This document shows, one piece after another, positions 48,601-60,353 of a stretch of 64,000 nt of DNA. The stretch lies in assembly GCA_013433145.1 (NCBI GenBank), contig CM024175.1, positions 9,718,516 through 9,782,515 of the forward strand. Reading direction: 5' to 3'. How positions within the stretch are numbered: position 1 is the stretch's first letter; every line of letters begins with the position of its first letter. The notes below the pieces were generated by a model. It was given only the letters and a program-made list of their open reading frames with translations. It made no database searches and was not told where the DNA came from. The translations under genes were made by a program, and so were the position numbers. This DNA comes from Ascaris suum (Eukaryota > Nematoda > Chromadorea > Rhabditida > Ascarididae).

Positions 48601-49813
48601 AATATTAGCAAATGAATATATAATTGCAGCTGGTAGAGCATCTTCTTGGTAAAACTAATTTCGCTTGTTTGCTTGGACCGACTTGTTTTGACAGATGCAA
48701 CGAATGTGCCAGCTGCAAATACGCTCAAAAACAAATCCAAAACGCTGTTCTGAAAGTGAAACTTGGTTAGTGTTCGTTTCACTGTTATCCATGATTGCCA
48801 AAAGCGCATTATGGGGAAATCCACTCTAAAATTTGCAAGAAAACAGAAGAGAGAATAATATGCTCGAAAATGTATAGAAGATATATCTGTGGTTGTTTTG
48901 CTATTAAACCTTTTTATCTATAGCGTCAATTTGCGTTTAAATTATATTTTCTTATTTTTCGACTATATGAAGCTAAACGTTCGTTTGTGCATATTCGTTT
49001 TTAAGGAAAAATGCTATAGGCTAGGCAGAGGATCGAACATAAGCAATGAGTTTTCTAGACAGATCTTTCAAAAAAAAAAAAATAGCAACTATTTTGTGAA
49101 AATAGTTGAGTAGAGCGGAAAACTTATGATATTTGAGAGATTTGCTCTAAAAAGTTTTAATTTTGTTTTCTGGCATTTATTATGACATTGTTTTTATTTA
49201 TAATTTTTATTTGCTTATAAGATCGAGGTTATTTTTGAAAAAATTTTGCTATATTAGCAAATATTTACAACTGAATCGTTAATTTATTTCTTTTTTTTTC
49301 AATATAATTTAGTGATGTTTTTCTTTTTACAGATGGTGAATGTCCGCTTTTGGAAAAATGTGCTCAAAGCTGTCTTGATGATCATGTAAGTATAACTTCA
49401 AATTCAAATTTTCTTTATCTTTTGCTATTCCTCTGTTGTCTTTTCACTAATTCATAACGATATCTATCGATAATGATAATAACTAAATCCTAGAGATGAA
49501 AAAATATGGTTGACCAACTTTATGGTAATGATAACAGTAATAAAATGGTAATAGTCACGATAAGATCACTATTAATGATGAGATGAATAAAAATATGCAA
49601 ATGTTTTAGGCGACCGATCCTTTTTCGTGTATATTCAGCAGACGATGTGCGAAATATTGCCTTGATAATGAGGATTGCCCACAATGTTTTGATATCGTTA
49701 AGCGAGTTTTCACTGGCTATTGTTATCGTAACGGTTTTATCGAACATTATGGACGGAAATGTCGACCAATGTTCGATGAAATAACCAAGGCTTTTGTTCG
49801 TAAAGCACGTTGA
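45689..49813 (+). CDS. Secreted cysteine-rich protein with repeated C-x5-C motif
   Basis: Exons: 45689-45763 (signal peptide MLALVSVLPALLLTC and onward, phase 0 donor GTATGT), 48140-about 48232, 48695-48765, 49333-49385 and 49610-49813 (stop TGA). Exons 3-5 join perfectly: phase 1, then phase 0. Three copies of a C-x5-C-x3/4-C motif are visible: CQKLAVCALDKC, CPLLEKCAQSC and CIFSRRCAKYC. Additional pairs are CNECASC and CPQC, and there is a basic C-terminus. The product is about 160-170 residues, extracellular and probably disulfide-bonded. The exon 2-3 junction is not resolved: exon 3 needs a phase-2 donor, while the good donor GAG then GTATTC leaves phase 0. A missed mini-exon or a mutation is possible. 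I do not recognise the family. The head-to-tail neighbour is a secreted protease. Confidence 0.6.
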
Positions 49814-49913
49814 ATAATGGATTCATGGACGGGAAAGCACCGGCGCCAATGATCATTGATAAACTCTTCATTGTTGTAATTATGCCAAATAATTAGGTAC
49901 AAATGTTTCAAAG

Positions 49914-49919
49914 AATAAA
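49914..49919 (+). terminator. Poly(A) signal AATAAA
   Basis: The canonical hexamer lies about 100 bases after the TGA of the Cys-rich gene. Confidence 0.6.
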
Positions 49920-51106
49920 TGGTTTAATTGCTCTTCTTGCGGTATACTGCTGTACAATTCACAAAAGAGACATTTCGTTGTCTCTTTGAGCATCCCCAAA
50001 TAGAAAAGATTTTCAATTGCAATCGAGAAAGCTTTTGCGGAATTGGCTCATGCAAATCGAAGTTGTTTAGCTTTCATTGTTAGTCGCATTTAATATGAAC
50101 CATTCTATGAGAAAATCTTCATATTCTTTCATGATATTAGAATTTTTGAAAAGATTTTAATCGAAAATTATCATCATAAAAGCGCTATGATATTTATTAG
50201 AATATATTAAAATATATTATATGAATTCAATTTGTTCAATCATCTCTCGAACATAAATAAAATTTTCAACACTCATATAAATCGGAAATATTTCATGAAA
50301 AATTTATTTTGATTTGAAAATGAAAAACTATTGAAAAAAAAGTGTAAAATTTTTATAGGCATTACTTTTAATGTGAAATTTTATTTTGTCGCATTTAATA
50401 AAAAGAAATTATGTAAATGAGAAAACGACGATAAATTCTTATATCTGTATTGCTGAAGCAAATTTTCACATTGAATCGATCGTTGTAATTTTCTTTGAAA
50501 TATTCGCTTAAAATTGCGATGGTTAAAATGGCGTAAAAATTATTAACATATTCAAAAGTATGAAATACCTATTTCAAAATTATCGTTCTTCTTGATGATC
50601 GAAGCAAAAAGAAAAAAAAGAATTGACTATCTTTATTTTTTAAATTGTTATATTACATTCGATTCAGCAAATCGTTGTTTACTTTCAATTAAATCGAAGT
50701 TTTTGAAAATGATTCTAGTAATCTTGATTACTTTAACGATCAGGTTTCTGGTGAAGACTTCTCGAAAAGGAAATGGAAGCTAGCTTCAATCAAAACCCTT
50801 CAACGATACCGATATTTTGCTCATTAAAAAAGCGACACCAATAGCGACCTATTCAAAAGTAAGAAAACGGCTCTGGTTTAGATGTATGTCGAGTGAATTT
50901 TCGGCTATTTTTGAATCAGTTTAAGTATGTAGAAAATTTGATCATAGTTAAAACCAAATTGTTGCAACAACATACTGTTCAACCTGCCGGTGAAGCGTCG
51001 TTCAAAGCTATTTTCGTAATATTAGTTATCGCTCTATTTATATCACCTTTTAATCACTATTAATAACGATGTTGACATCCTCTTTGTTAATTATTAGATT
51101 CTCTCA
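49920..51106. other. Intergenic spacer
   Basis: About 1.2 kb of AT-rich DNA between the poly(A) signal of the Cys-rich gene and the acceptor before the protease. The only ORF (50592-50783) lacks support. Confidence 0.45.
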
Positions 51107-51107
51107 G
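51095..51107 (+). promoter_or_regulatory. Acceptor upstream of protease start (trans-splice candidate)
   Basis: TAGATTCTCTCAG ends 25 bases before the protease ATG at 51133. It has a pyrimidine-rich tract and AG, as in nematode spliced-leader or 5'-UTR acceptors. Sequence alone cannot separate the two. Confidence 0.4.
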
Positions 51108-51132
51108 TAAACATTTTTACATGATATAGACG

Positions 51133-54100
51133 ATGGCGGAATCTCTTAGGCGAATCGTCGTTGTCATCACTATGATTTCTCTTTCACACGGTTTTCAATC
51201 CGCACGTTTATCGCCGAATGAAGCAAAGATATTCTCGGAATACTGTGGACGTATGTGAATAATTGCTTTTTTGCTTTTATTTGCTTTTCAACACCATTAA
51301 GTGGAGTATAAACTAATCTTGTTACATTCTAAAATGAATCGAAATTATTTGAGAATAAATGCAAGAAGAGGCGGAGGATTATGCAATGGATTAGCTCATC
51401 CTATGGAATATTCTGCACTATGCCTGAAAGTTGTTTTGCGCCATATGTGTTGGGATCTGTCTCGAACCTCGTTCTTTCTACCCATTTTTGTAGTAAAAAA
51501 TAAATTTAGCTGATTCGTACGGATTTGAATTAGATTAGAGCAATTTTTATTGATCGATTGATAGCGCTGTCATGATCAATAACTTATAAAATAAAAAAAT
51601 TTACAAGAAGAGCGCACAAAAAAAAAACCATTCTTAACGTCGCGAGAGCTCAGATAAAAAATTTCGACGGCATTTTAGAAGATTTAAGGCGCTCCGGTTA
51701 TGCTTCCATTGAATTTTTTCTTATCCCTATTCGGCATTTCTTTTATTTTCTAATCTCAAACTTTTTTAGTTGTATCCTTTTAATTATTTACCTGTCTTCC
51801 GCATGTGTATTTCTTTTTTTTTTAAATCTTAGGCCCATCTGACCTCGTTTAAATTTCAATTGTTGCAGTATCTAAGAATGAGAGAAATTGCCCACACGTG
51901 GGATTTCTGGCAATGCATGGCCGCTTTGCAAGAAATTTTGAGGCTTCATGGGCAGTGCATTTACATTCTGCATATCCAGGTAACGGAATATTCGATAATC
52001 TTGCTCAAGAACAATTTTTCACTCTGTCGGGAGTTCATTCTATGCAACATTTCTGAATATCATTTAAACACGTCTTATGATCATTTGTTGTGTTTACAGC
52101 GTAATAGCAGCTACTGCTTTCGTAAATTTCAGATTCATGATTTTATTCGCTGCAACAAATGATGGAAATTCTAGATGTAATCGCGCGTATCCTGAATTCG
52201 TCCTCAATAGTAGATGATTTTCACAAATGGTGAACTCGTTTTTGAAATCGATATGAAGCTGATAGCACAATCTAGAATTTCAGCATATTTAAGCCATTTG
52301 TTAGGTCAGAAAATTTTGCGCCTGAGGCAATGGTTAATCTCTCCACAAATCATTTTCGCCACGTGTGTTATGCTCCAATAGATTGCGTAGAAGAGAATAG
52401 TTTGACTTGGTCAATGTTAGTGGACGATGTGCATACTCGTTTTTAAATGCCAACAGTAAGGAAGAGGATTGCACCTTCTTGACGATTAGCATCCTCGCCC
52501 CCTCCCCCCCCCCCCCCTTCCCTTCCCTCAGAGCTCACCAAGAGATGTCATTTCTTTCTACGTAACGTGAAGTTAAGCCTCAAGGAAAGATGAGAATTCG
52601 AAAAAATGGATGGGACAATAGCTCAGTGTTACATCTCTTCAAGTGAAATTTTATGAATCGCTACGACATAGATAATCAACCAAACGTGATGTAATGCTAA
52701 TTGACAATTTCGGATTCTCTTCGCAGCAATATATTTTTTGGTAGATGTCAACTCTTGACTAAAATTTAAGAATCTTCCTTGAAAACATCGAAGAATATAT
52801 TCATTTTCAGGCTTAGAAGCCGACTGCGGAGGAACACTCATAACAGAGCAGCATATTCTCACCGCAGCTCATTGCTTCTTCAATGAAATTTGCTATAACT
52901 CACCAACAAAGTCTCTAATTATCTTTCACCTATGTCTTCAACTACCTTAGAAAGCCTAAAGATTGCGAGCATTTTAACTGGTCGAAAATTTTTGCACAAA
53001 AAGCCAATCTTTCGTAGAAGATTTCTATGAAGAGTCCAATTTCCCGAAACATGGATGCAAAAATGCGCACAATTTTTTTTTATTTGCTGGAATTTCATGA
53101 AATTGGTTGACTTTATGAGTGGAATACAAAAAAGCGATCACCTGAGAAACTTCTCCGGTTGTTTTCAGATGATACCCTTTTAGAAATAAATGAAGCCTAC
53201 TCGCGTAATGAGCTTATTAAATGTCGTCAACATCGAAAAATGGAACGATTTAAAAAATATATAATTTCCTCTGCGAATATTTTTAAAGCGAAAAAGATAA
53301 TAAAGTTCATAATGGGGTAATACACGCGGCCCATATTGAAACTCCTATAATTTGATAAGCACTGGAATAAAAAATTTAACGAAAAGCTTACCGCAATTAT
53401 CGAAGAATCTAATAATTTATTTTAATGGATATTTTGATCGATGACATGCCTTCTAAATAGTGCAAAACTTTTTGAGGATGAAAAAGAACAACACATGGCT
53501 AGCGTCATGGACTGTTTATCATAGTGGTGAGTGTATTCCAATGTCCGAAGACGAATGTCAACGTAATCAAATAAAAGCTCTAACAAGTAAAATAAGAAGC
53601 GTGAGTGAATTGTTACGTTTTTTTTCCTCGAAAATTTTTTCCTCCAGTAGAAATTATACCTCATTTCATTGAATTATATGAAAAATCAAAGAGAAATTTA
53701 CTCTTCTATACAACTGAAAATTTAAAAAAAAAATTTTTTTTTTGCTCTTATATCACTCATCCGTTCAGTAGAATTGCTAACATCCTCACAATAACTACGA
53801 GTATGAAATGATTATAGGTAATAATTCCGAAGGTATTCATTGATGAAAAATGTGCACGAGGTGATCTTGCTATTGTTGAGCTGGATGCAAAGGTTTGACC
53901 TTTTTTTTTTCTTAGCCATCATAAAAAATCTAACACATTTTCTTTATAAGAACATATTAGATATTCATTTCAATTGTATGTAAATCAAGAGCATCCATTA
54001 AAAAAAAAAAAAGAAAATAAAAAAGCCTCAAGAATTGTTTACTTGATTATTTCAGTAGAAAAAATATCGCTAGCGTGCCAAAAAAAAGAGATTAACTTCT

Positions 54101-56774
54101 AATGAACGTCGTTAAATTTCAATCTCATCGGAAATCAATCTTTCATTTTCTTTTATTTCTCAAAAAAAAATTCTTTTTTTTTAATATTTGAAAATAACAA
54201 AATATGTTTATGATATAGGAGAAAATTCCACACAAAAATTTTTGATTCTTTTCGCAATTCCATTATGTAGTAATTTATTAGTATTTAATTGATGCACGCT
54301 TTATTAATTGTCTAATATTGTTCACTAACGAATTGCGTCAATGCGCTGCATTCGATTTATTCAGATATTTCCTGCATTTCTCGCACAACCACTTTGCTTA
54401 GCGTCGAAGAACAACAAAATTCCATTGAAAACGCAACTTGCTAGTTGGGGTTCTGATGGTTAGTAACATTTCAATTACGATAAAATCAACGATATAGTTG
54501 GATTTTCTTTTTTTTTCTACGTTTCTATCATCCGCATATCATCTATAATAAAATCAAATCGCTGGAAAACTTCACAAAAATTTCGCGAATTTTTCAGTGA
54601 ATTATTAGATTAAAATGAAGAAGCGTTTTCTCTTACTGTATGCAACAATGATCGAAAAAGTTGAACGAATTACGAACCGTGCCATATGGTGAAGAGATAA
54701 GTTTACAACAAGCACAATCATCTATTTTACTCTGATTTGATTATAGAAATTCTATTGTAAATAGCATTGTGGCTTAAATATATGTGGAGATGTATGACGC
54801 TTTATTTGTTTTTCATTAAACTGATCATAATGCATTTATGAATGCTATCGTTAACGCATGTTCTCCTTGATGTCAAGTCATACATCATTCTATTGAAGTG
54901 TGTTTAGCTCTTATCACTTATAAGCAATTTTGTCAATAGTTTCCTTATCAATTTTATCAATAATTTAAAACAAAATCTTTCATTTAAATCTTCTAGAGAA
55001 AATTGAAATTTATTTTTCAGCTAGCCGTATGAAAACGATAACTACTTTGACGAAGATAGACCTATCGACGATTCCATGTCCCATAGAATCGACATTTAGA
55101 GACGTTATTTGCGTCAACGAATCACAGGATCAAAATATGTGCAGGGTGAATGCAATCACTATTGAAAAATATTCATCGTCTATAACGTTTTTCTTTAATT
55201 TCGCTTCACTTCCTTCGTGAAAATGGAAAATAACGTTTGAAGTATGATTTGTATCGATATCCTCTTTTCGTATAAAGCTCATGAATGAGCTCATCTTAGA
55301 GTCTCATATATTAGTCGTTAGCATCGTCGAGAAAATAACTCATGAAATTCTCTCATTTTATGATTAAGTACCTTCGGAAGATAGCATAATAAGAGCTGCT
55401 AGTGAATAACCACGAATAGTTATAGGGTGATAGTGGTGCAGGTATGGTTTATTCGAACAAAGGTAGAAAGCATATAATTGGTATTGCATCATATGGCACC
55501 GATTGCCGTACTATACAGATGGCTCTTGACTATAGAGATGGTAAGCGTTTTCTTCTTCTTCTTTTTTTTGCATTAATTTCCAGCCAATTTTTAAAGAAAT
55601 TTTGATGATCGTATTTTGTTACTCAAACATTCCAAAACGTAGTAAGCTTGTACGATTTTTTGTTAAATTAATGATATGCTCATGCTGAAATGTTTCTTGA
55701 GATTTGCAATCTCTTTCGCTCTTAGAAAGGAAAAAAATAATAGAATTATTGATGACACAAACGAGACTTATGGAAAAAACGTGATTAGTAGTAATACGTG
55801 TGAAAACTCTCTATGATACATCAGCGCATTAAATTTATTTTTGCCGTACTATACACAATCTGTTCTCGACCTCAATGTGATATTATATTCAAGTAGGCTA
55901 TGAGTTTCATTAGCGCAAAATACGATAGAAATGGAACGAATGTCGAGTATACAAATATTGCAGCTCCTCTTTATCATTTAATGCAGTTTTTAGATCAATT
56001 TCTACCTTTAGCTGTTTCGCTTTATCTCTAAGCGCTGGTTTATAAGAATTCAAGTTTTTTTTAAAGCACATATTTGAAACCAGCCAAAGTGTGAAACGAG
56101 GCTGAGCTTTCATGCGTGGCCCTCTTGTTGACTCATGCTACATGTTTCCGGCTTAATCCTTGAGCAAACAAAGACAAATCGAAAGTGCGAGAGTGCCATA
56201 TGGTTTGCATAATGTTGGGAAATTCCAAATCATATGTTTCATCTTTATCCGCACGCAAAAATTTTCTTCATTTTTCTAATTGAAGAACGAATGAAATGCT
56301 CGCAAAAAAAAAAGATCATAGCAGTACTGAGTTCAGCATCATCCGCATGTGTGAATAATAAATTAAAACTTCCTCAGCAAAAACTTTAGCAAACTTGAAA
56401 TAGTCACGACAGGAATACCTATGCTATCAGAACTATCATCAATGAAAAAACTCTTTAAACGAAACAAATCTGCGATTCATTTCCTGTTTGAGCTCATTTG
56501 ACATGCTCGTTGACATAAATGAAAGAATCCAGCATCCCTGAATCTTCACATTCCTTAAAACATTACAATGCTTATTTTCATTGCAGAATTCGATGAATGG
56601 GAGAAATTGAGCGAACTCGCAGGTGGTATTTTCACCGATATTCGACCATTCAATAATTTCATTTGTAAATATACAGGCGTTTGTGATGACGAGGACATAC
56701 TAAGCGAATATATATTGGATGATAATAAGACGATCGAAGATATCAGTGATGCAATTATACTACAAAGAAATTAG
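51133..56774 (+). CDS. Secreted S1-like serine protease, nematode DUF316 type
   Basis: Nine exons: 51133-51250, 51869-51979, 52811-52910, 53477-53600, 53818-53892, 54365-54458, 55021-55145, 55426-55540, 56587-56774. They total 1050 nt, or about 349 residues. The chosen exon 3/4 boundaries keep phase but use a weak donor (AAA then GTCTCT) and a weak acceptor (TTTTTGAG). Signal peptide: MAESLRRIVVVITMISLSHG. Family marks: an Asn-Glu-rich stretch then YCG, ASWAVHL, ILTAAHC with catalytic H97, ARGDLAIVEL with D167, MCRGDSGAG with S252, and a C-terminal segment GIFTDIRPFNNFICKYTGVC, all as in nematode DUF316 (PF03761) trypsin-like proteins. The acidic tail after the last Cys is extra. The residues at the usual 189-190 positions are Asn-Met, not Asp-Ser, so trypsin-like Arg/Lys specificity is not expected. 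No Arg/Lys activation site precedes the FLAMHG segment. Likely secreted and active outside the cell. Confidence 0.88.
52498..52517. repeat. Poly-C tract in protease intron 2
   Basis: Five C, one T, then fourteen C, followed by a CT-rich stretch. It lies between exons 2 and 3 of the protease gene. Confidence 0.95.
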
Positions 56775-56957
56775 CAATGATATACTCACCTTATTAATAA
56801 CAGGTGTTGTTATCACTGCAACTATTATATGCAATAATTTTGCAGTATGCAAATCTATCAACATATTATAGATAATTTGTGGAGGAAACAAAAAACTGAC
56901 AAATTGAACAATTTCTTGTTGTTGTGTTTGGGTGATTGAAATATATGAAATGCTTCA

Positions 56958-56963
56958 AATAAA
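56958..56963 (+). terminator. Poly(A) signal AATAAA of the protease gene
   Basis: The canonical hexamer lies about 180 bases after the protease stop codon. Confidence 0.55.
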
Positions 56964-58442
56964 GATCAGCTACTATTATCCAGTTTGTAGTCGTTACATG
57001 TGATATTAAGATGCATGATATCAAACACCGCCACGTTCTATGCAATGATTGCAAATCATGAAGTTTTGTCCTCGTGTTCAAGGAACTTTCCCACTGATCA
57101 GACAACGACCGATCGAACCAAATAAATCTTGCATAAGTCAAGAAGAAATTCTTGAGGACATTCAAAACGTGAAAATTCTCCTAAAGGAATGTCATAAACT
57201 GATCTCTTCATATATTGGACAAAATTTTTCAGTGAAATATGCAAATAAAGAAAAGAAGAATAGACATTTTAGACATATTGGTTGGCCATCGTTGTAATTT
57301 TTATTGAAGCCAACAAGATTTATAGCTTTTCCACGCTTGAATAAAACTGAGAGAATTAAATTTCCTCCGCTATTATTATTCGAAATTATACTGTACTTTT
57401 TTCTGACTTTTTATTCTTATGCTTTAGAAGAAGTATTCCCAATTTTTCTTTGGAGGATTTTTTGCACATATTGCTTCGATAAGCTGTTTCTTTTTACACT
57501 GACAGAGAACGATTGCAGAAGTAGTTGTGTAGCTTCGCATCGAGCGATTCACAAATTTCTTCATGCTATGGATGAAGAGAGAAAAATGATGATATGATTG
57601 GCTCATATTCAATATCCAAAAGCTTTTTCTTCTGCCAAGAAGAGCACAAAATGAAAATTGCATGCATAGTAGGCACATCAAATCAACAATGAAATGAATA
57701 TACGAGAAAAAACACATAAATAATACACATATATGAGCCAGGAATGAAGGGCACCAGGAAAACACTTTACAGTAGGAATGGAAATATTCCACTGAATAAT
57801 TTCACAAATAGTTGGTAGACTATGAGGATGATAGTCCAACTCCCCTCCTCTTCCTGGATCCTATAACCTAAATTCCCATATTTTTTATGAGGACGGAGCA
57901 AAGAAATCGTCTTTTCACCACGAACTGCGCTCATTTTATTCACTACTTCATCCCACTTTTAGAGATCTCCAAAAAAAAAGAACTAATATCGCTGAAAATC
58001 TCTAACCATTAAAGAAAATTTACACCACTACAGCAACAGCTACAATAGTGCCTCATCCAACGACTTAAAGCATTGCCTAATAACACGTACTATATATGGG
58101 TCTACTTGCCTTCTTTGATAACAATATATCATTATCAACATCCGAGCCATTCATAATGAGTTTATCACTAATTACACTAAGAAATGTTGACTTTTCGCAT
58201 AAAACTAGTATTGCGTCTCTGCCCATCACCGCCGATTTCCAGGAAGCGTGTAATAATTATAAAAAAGTGCTTTTCTTTTTTCTTTTTGTTTTTTTTTTTG
58301 CGAAAGTCACTATGAAGGAAATTTTGAAATTTTCATGAAAATAATGCTGAAATCTCTTTCAACGGCGAATAGTCGAAATCATAGAGATCTTTTAAATGAT
58401 TACAACAACCAACTGTACAATATAAAAGAAGTAAGCAATTAA
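56964..58442. other. Spacer between convergent genes
   Basis: Contains an open plus-strand piece at 57049-57297 (with SQEEILEDIQNVKILLKECH) and a Cys-containing piece after CTGACAG near 57506 (NDCRSSCVASHRAIHKFLHA, stop about 57597). They could be two exons of a small gene, but no donor of the right phase joins them. TTTATT at 57936-57941 could be the minus-strand poly(A) signal of the next gene. Confidence 0.35.
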
Positions 58443-59305
58443 CTAGACAGTAATAATTTTCTTGCTCGCTTCTCTTTTTAAATAGCCGATTTCTTTCGAA
58501 TCGAGTGTCTCGCGAAATTCACCATCGACAAGTGGATCGTTCGATGAATTATGAGGATGCGCTTCTTTCTTGCAACAACTCTTGCATCGACAACATCTAC
58601 AGCATCGACAACAGCAACAACACAGAATGAGAATAAGGCCGATAAAAATCTGAAATATTTGCGAGGAAAAACAGCGAAATATCCTGATGATGATGACTAT
58701 CACCCATCTTGTTATACCTTCTCACCCATGCGGCTAGCTTGAAAAAAAGCTGCAATTGCCAATCATCCTGAAACCTGAAGTTAGAGCTAGTTTGCTAGCA
58801 ATTTGGTATTTTGGGCATCTTATTCCTTGAATCACTAATATATTTTCCACTAGCGAAAATAAGCTCATCTTATGTTGACGCCAACCGTACAATGTCATTG
58901 AAAGACCGTGCTTTTCTATGTACAACTTGCCCACAGTTCTTAACAATTCATTTCTTTGCAAAATATCTTTGCAAAACTTCAATAAAAATAAAAGAAAAGA
59001 AAATCCTGACTTAGGTGGCGAAAGCCATGAATCGACACCCCTTCCCTCCTCGACCCCCTCCTCCCCCAAAAAAAATGCCCTAAGGAATTGAGGCGAAAAA
59101 AAGACACTAACTCCTGCGGCGATGATAAGGAAAGTCATTGTTCCAGAGGTGGATAGATGGGCGAGTCGTGAAACCAATGGTGGTTTCCTCTGTCTACAAC
59201 TGTACTGTTGACGTTCCTCCACATCATTTCTAATCACTTGTGTTGTTTCGCATTTTACTGCACAAACTGCTTCACAATCGGTAAAATTGTCGTAATGATA
59301 GATTC
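58443..59305 (-). CDS. Single-pass membrane protein with cytoplasmic Cys cluster (3' part)
   Basis: Two exons, 59305-59112 and 58649-58443 (stop), join at a phase-0 intron with donor GTTAGT and a strong acceptor AATATTTCAG. The first exon enters in phase 1 after TTTTACAG, so at least one upstream exon is missing. The visible 132 residues start with a small ectodomain carrying DCEAVCAVKC and a later Cys. A basic stretch follows, then one membrane helix (TMTFLIIAAGIFIGLILIL, split by the intron). Immediately after come twelve Cys within the next seventeen residues (CCCCCRCCRCCRCKSCC), then an acidic/basic tail to KKIITV. A Cys cluster directly after a helix is the usual place for S-palmitoylation, so type I topology is inferred. 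The family is not recognised. The gene converges on the protease. Confidence 0.62.
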
Positions 59306-59954
59306 CTGTAAAATTTAATCACATTTACAGTTATGCAGTAAGATTTGCTATTAAAATAAATATTCATTTTCAACGATGCCATCGTATCAAACGTATTTAA
59401 AAAGTTTCTATGAAACGTCGTTCTCCTTTATCTTCATCATCCAAACGTCACGAATCCCTTACCATATGGAAGTGGTTACTCGTATCGTCCCTAAGCGCCT
59501 AAGCGCCGCATCGTTGCAACATACAATGCACTTACCACTTGCGTTACATTCAGCAGATCACATTTAATCATCAATCATAAACGTCAAATGTTCAGCATGG
59601 ACAAATCGATTAGCTGCTCATTTGCTACCTATATTAATACTCCAATGAGCAAACACCTGACGTCTTGAACAAGAGTGCTCATAATCTGAAAATCCGTAGT
59701 GCTCTCTGATTGCTTACTTCTCGAGTATTTTGAGTGCCCATGACCAATGACTTTTACGTCTAGAAATAATTAGAGGCCGCAGTTATGAGCTATGACATCT
59801 TTGAAAGATCTCCCCTCTTTCACCAATGCATTACAGCACTTTGTATGGGTTTATTCTTTTTTATTTATTTATTTATTTATTTATTTATTATGTTTATTTA
59901 GTTATTTATTTATTCATTCCTCTCAACATCCCGCAGGAAAAAAAACACAAAAAA
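59306..59954. other. Region expected to hold the missing 5' exon(s); none resolved
   Basis: On the minus strand a good donor (GTG then GTAAGT) is present at about 59525, but in the required phase the frame is closed by a stop just upstream with no intervening acceptor. A TTTA-rich microsatellite occupies 59858-59922. Confidence 0.4.
59858..59922. repeat. (TTTA)n microsatellite, interrupted
   Basis: About fifteen TTTA units with a few substitutions. Confidence 0.9.
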
Positions 59955-60161
59955 ATGAATGTAAGCATGAAAAGCAAGAAAGAGGAACACGTTGGCGAAG
60001 CTACAGTTTGGGCTAACATAAACTTGTTACTTAGAAGCAACAATATTGTGTGGATCGAAACAATTCAGCAGCAATGCAAAAGCTTAGGACGTGCAATCAT
60101 TAACGATGTCGGTGGGAATCCGATTCCACACTCATACAACACAACATTGCAAATTGCGTAG
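59955..60161 (+). CDS. Candidate small ORF (68 aa), unknown
   Basis: Starts 18 bases after an acceptor-like ATCCCGCAG. The translation looks protein-like: KKEEHVGEATVWANINLLLR, then NNIVWIETIQQQCKSLGRAI, then NDVGGNPIPHSYNTTLQIA and stop. It has no signal peptide and no known motif. It may be a small single-exon gene or an exon of something larger; G+C is slightly above its surroundings. Chance remains possible. Confidence 0.28.
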   Translation: MNVSMKSKKEEHVGEATVWANINLLLRSNNIVWIETIQQQCKSLGRAIINDVGGNPIPHSYNTTLQIA

Positions 60162-60353
60162 AACGCTGCTTATATTGCAGTATCTTTTGTTGAGCTGAAA
60201 CTGATGTGCACGTTGACAACGGAGTGGAGCAGTTTCAAATATTTCTAACATGGGGATTCTAACGTCGGTAAAGCTGAACACAATTTTCTAAGAAGGAAAT
60301 CACTTCAAATCTAAGCTTTCCAGTTTAGAAGTGGAAATCGGCTACTATGAACT

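Noticed and set aside
57424..57792. 122-codon minus-strand ORF rich in Cys and Phe
   Set aside because: No splice sites or motif, antisense to an equally weak plus-strand candidate, and AT-rich antisense frames are often hydrophobic.
58734..59237. 167-codon minus-strand ORF taken as one exon
   Set aside because: Only its first part is coding-like; a donor at 59111 and an acceptor at 58650 give a continuous membrane helix, so the rest is intron.
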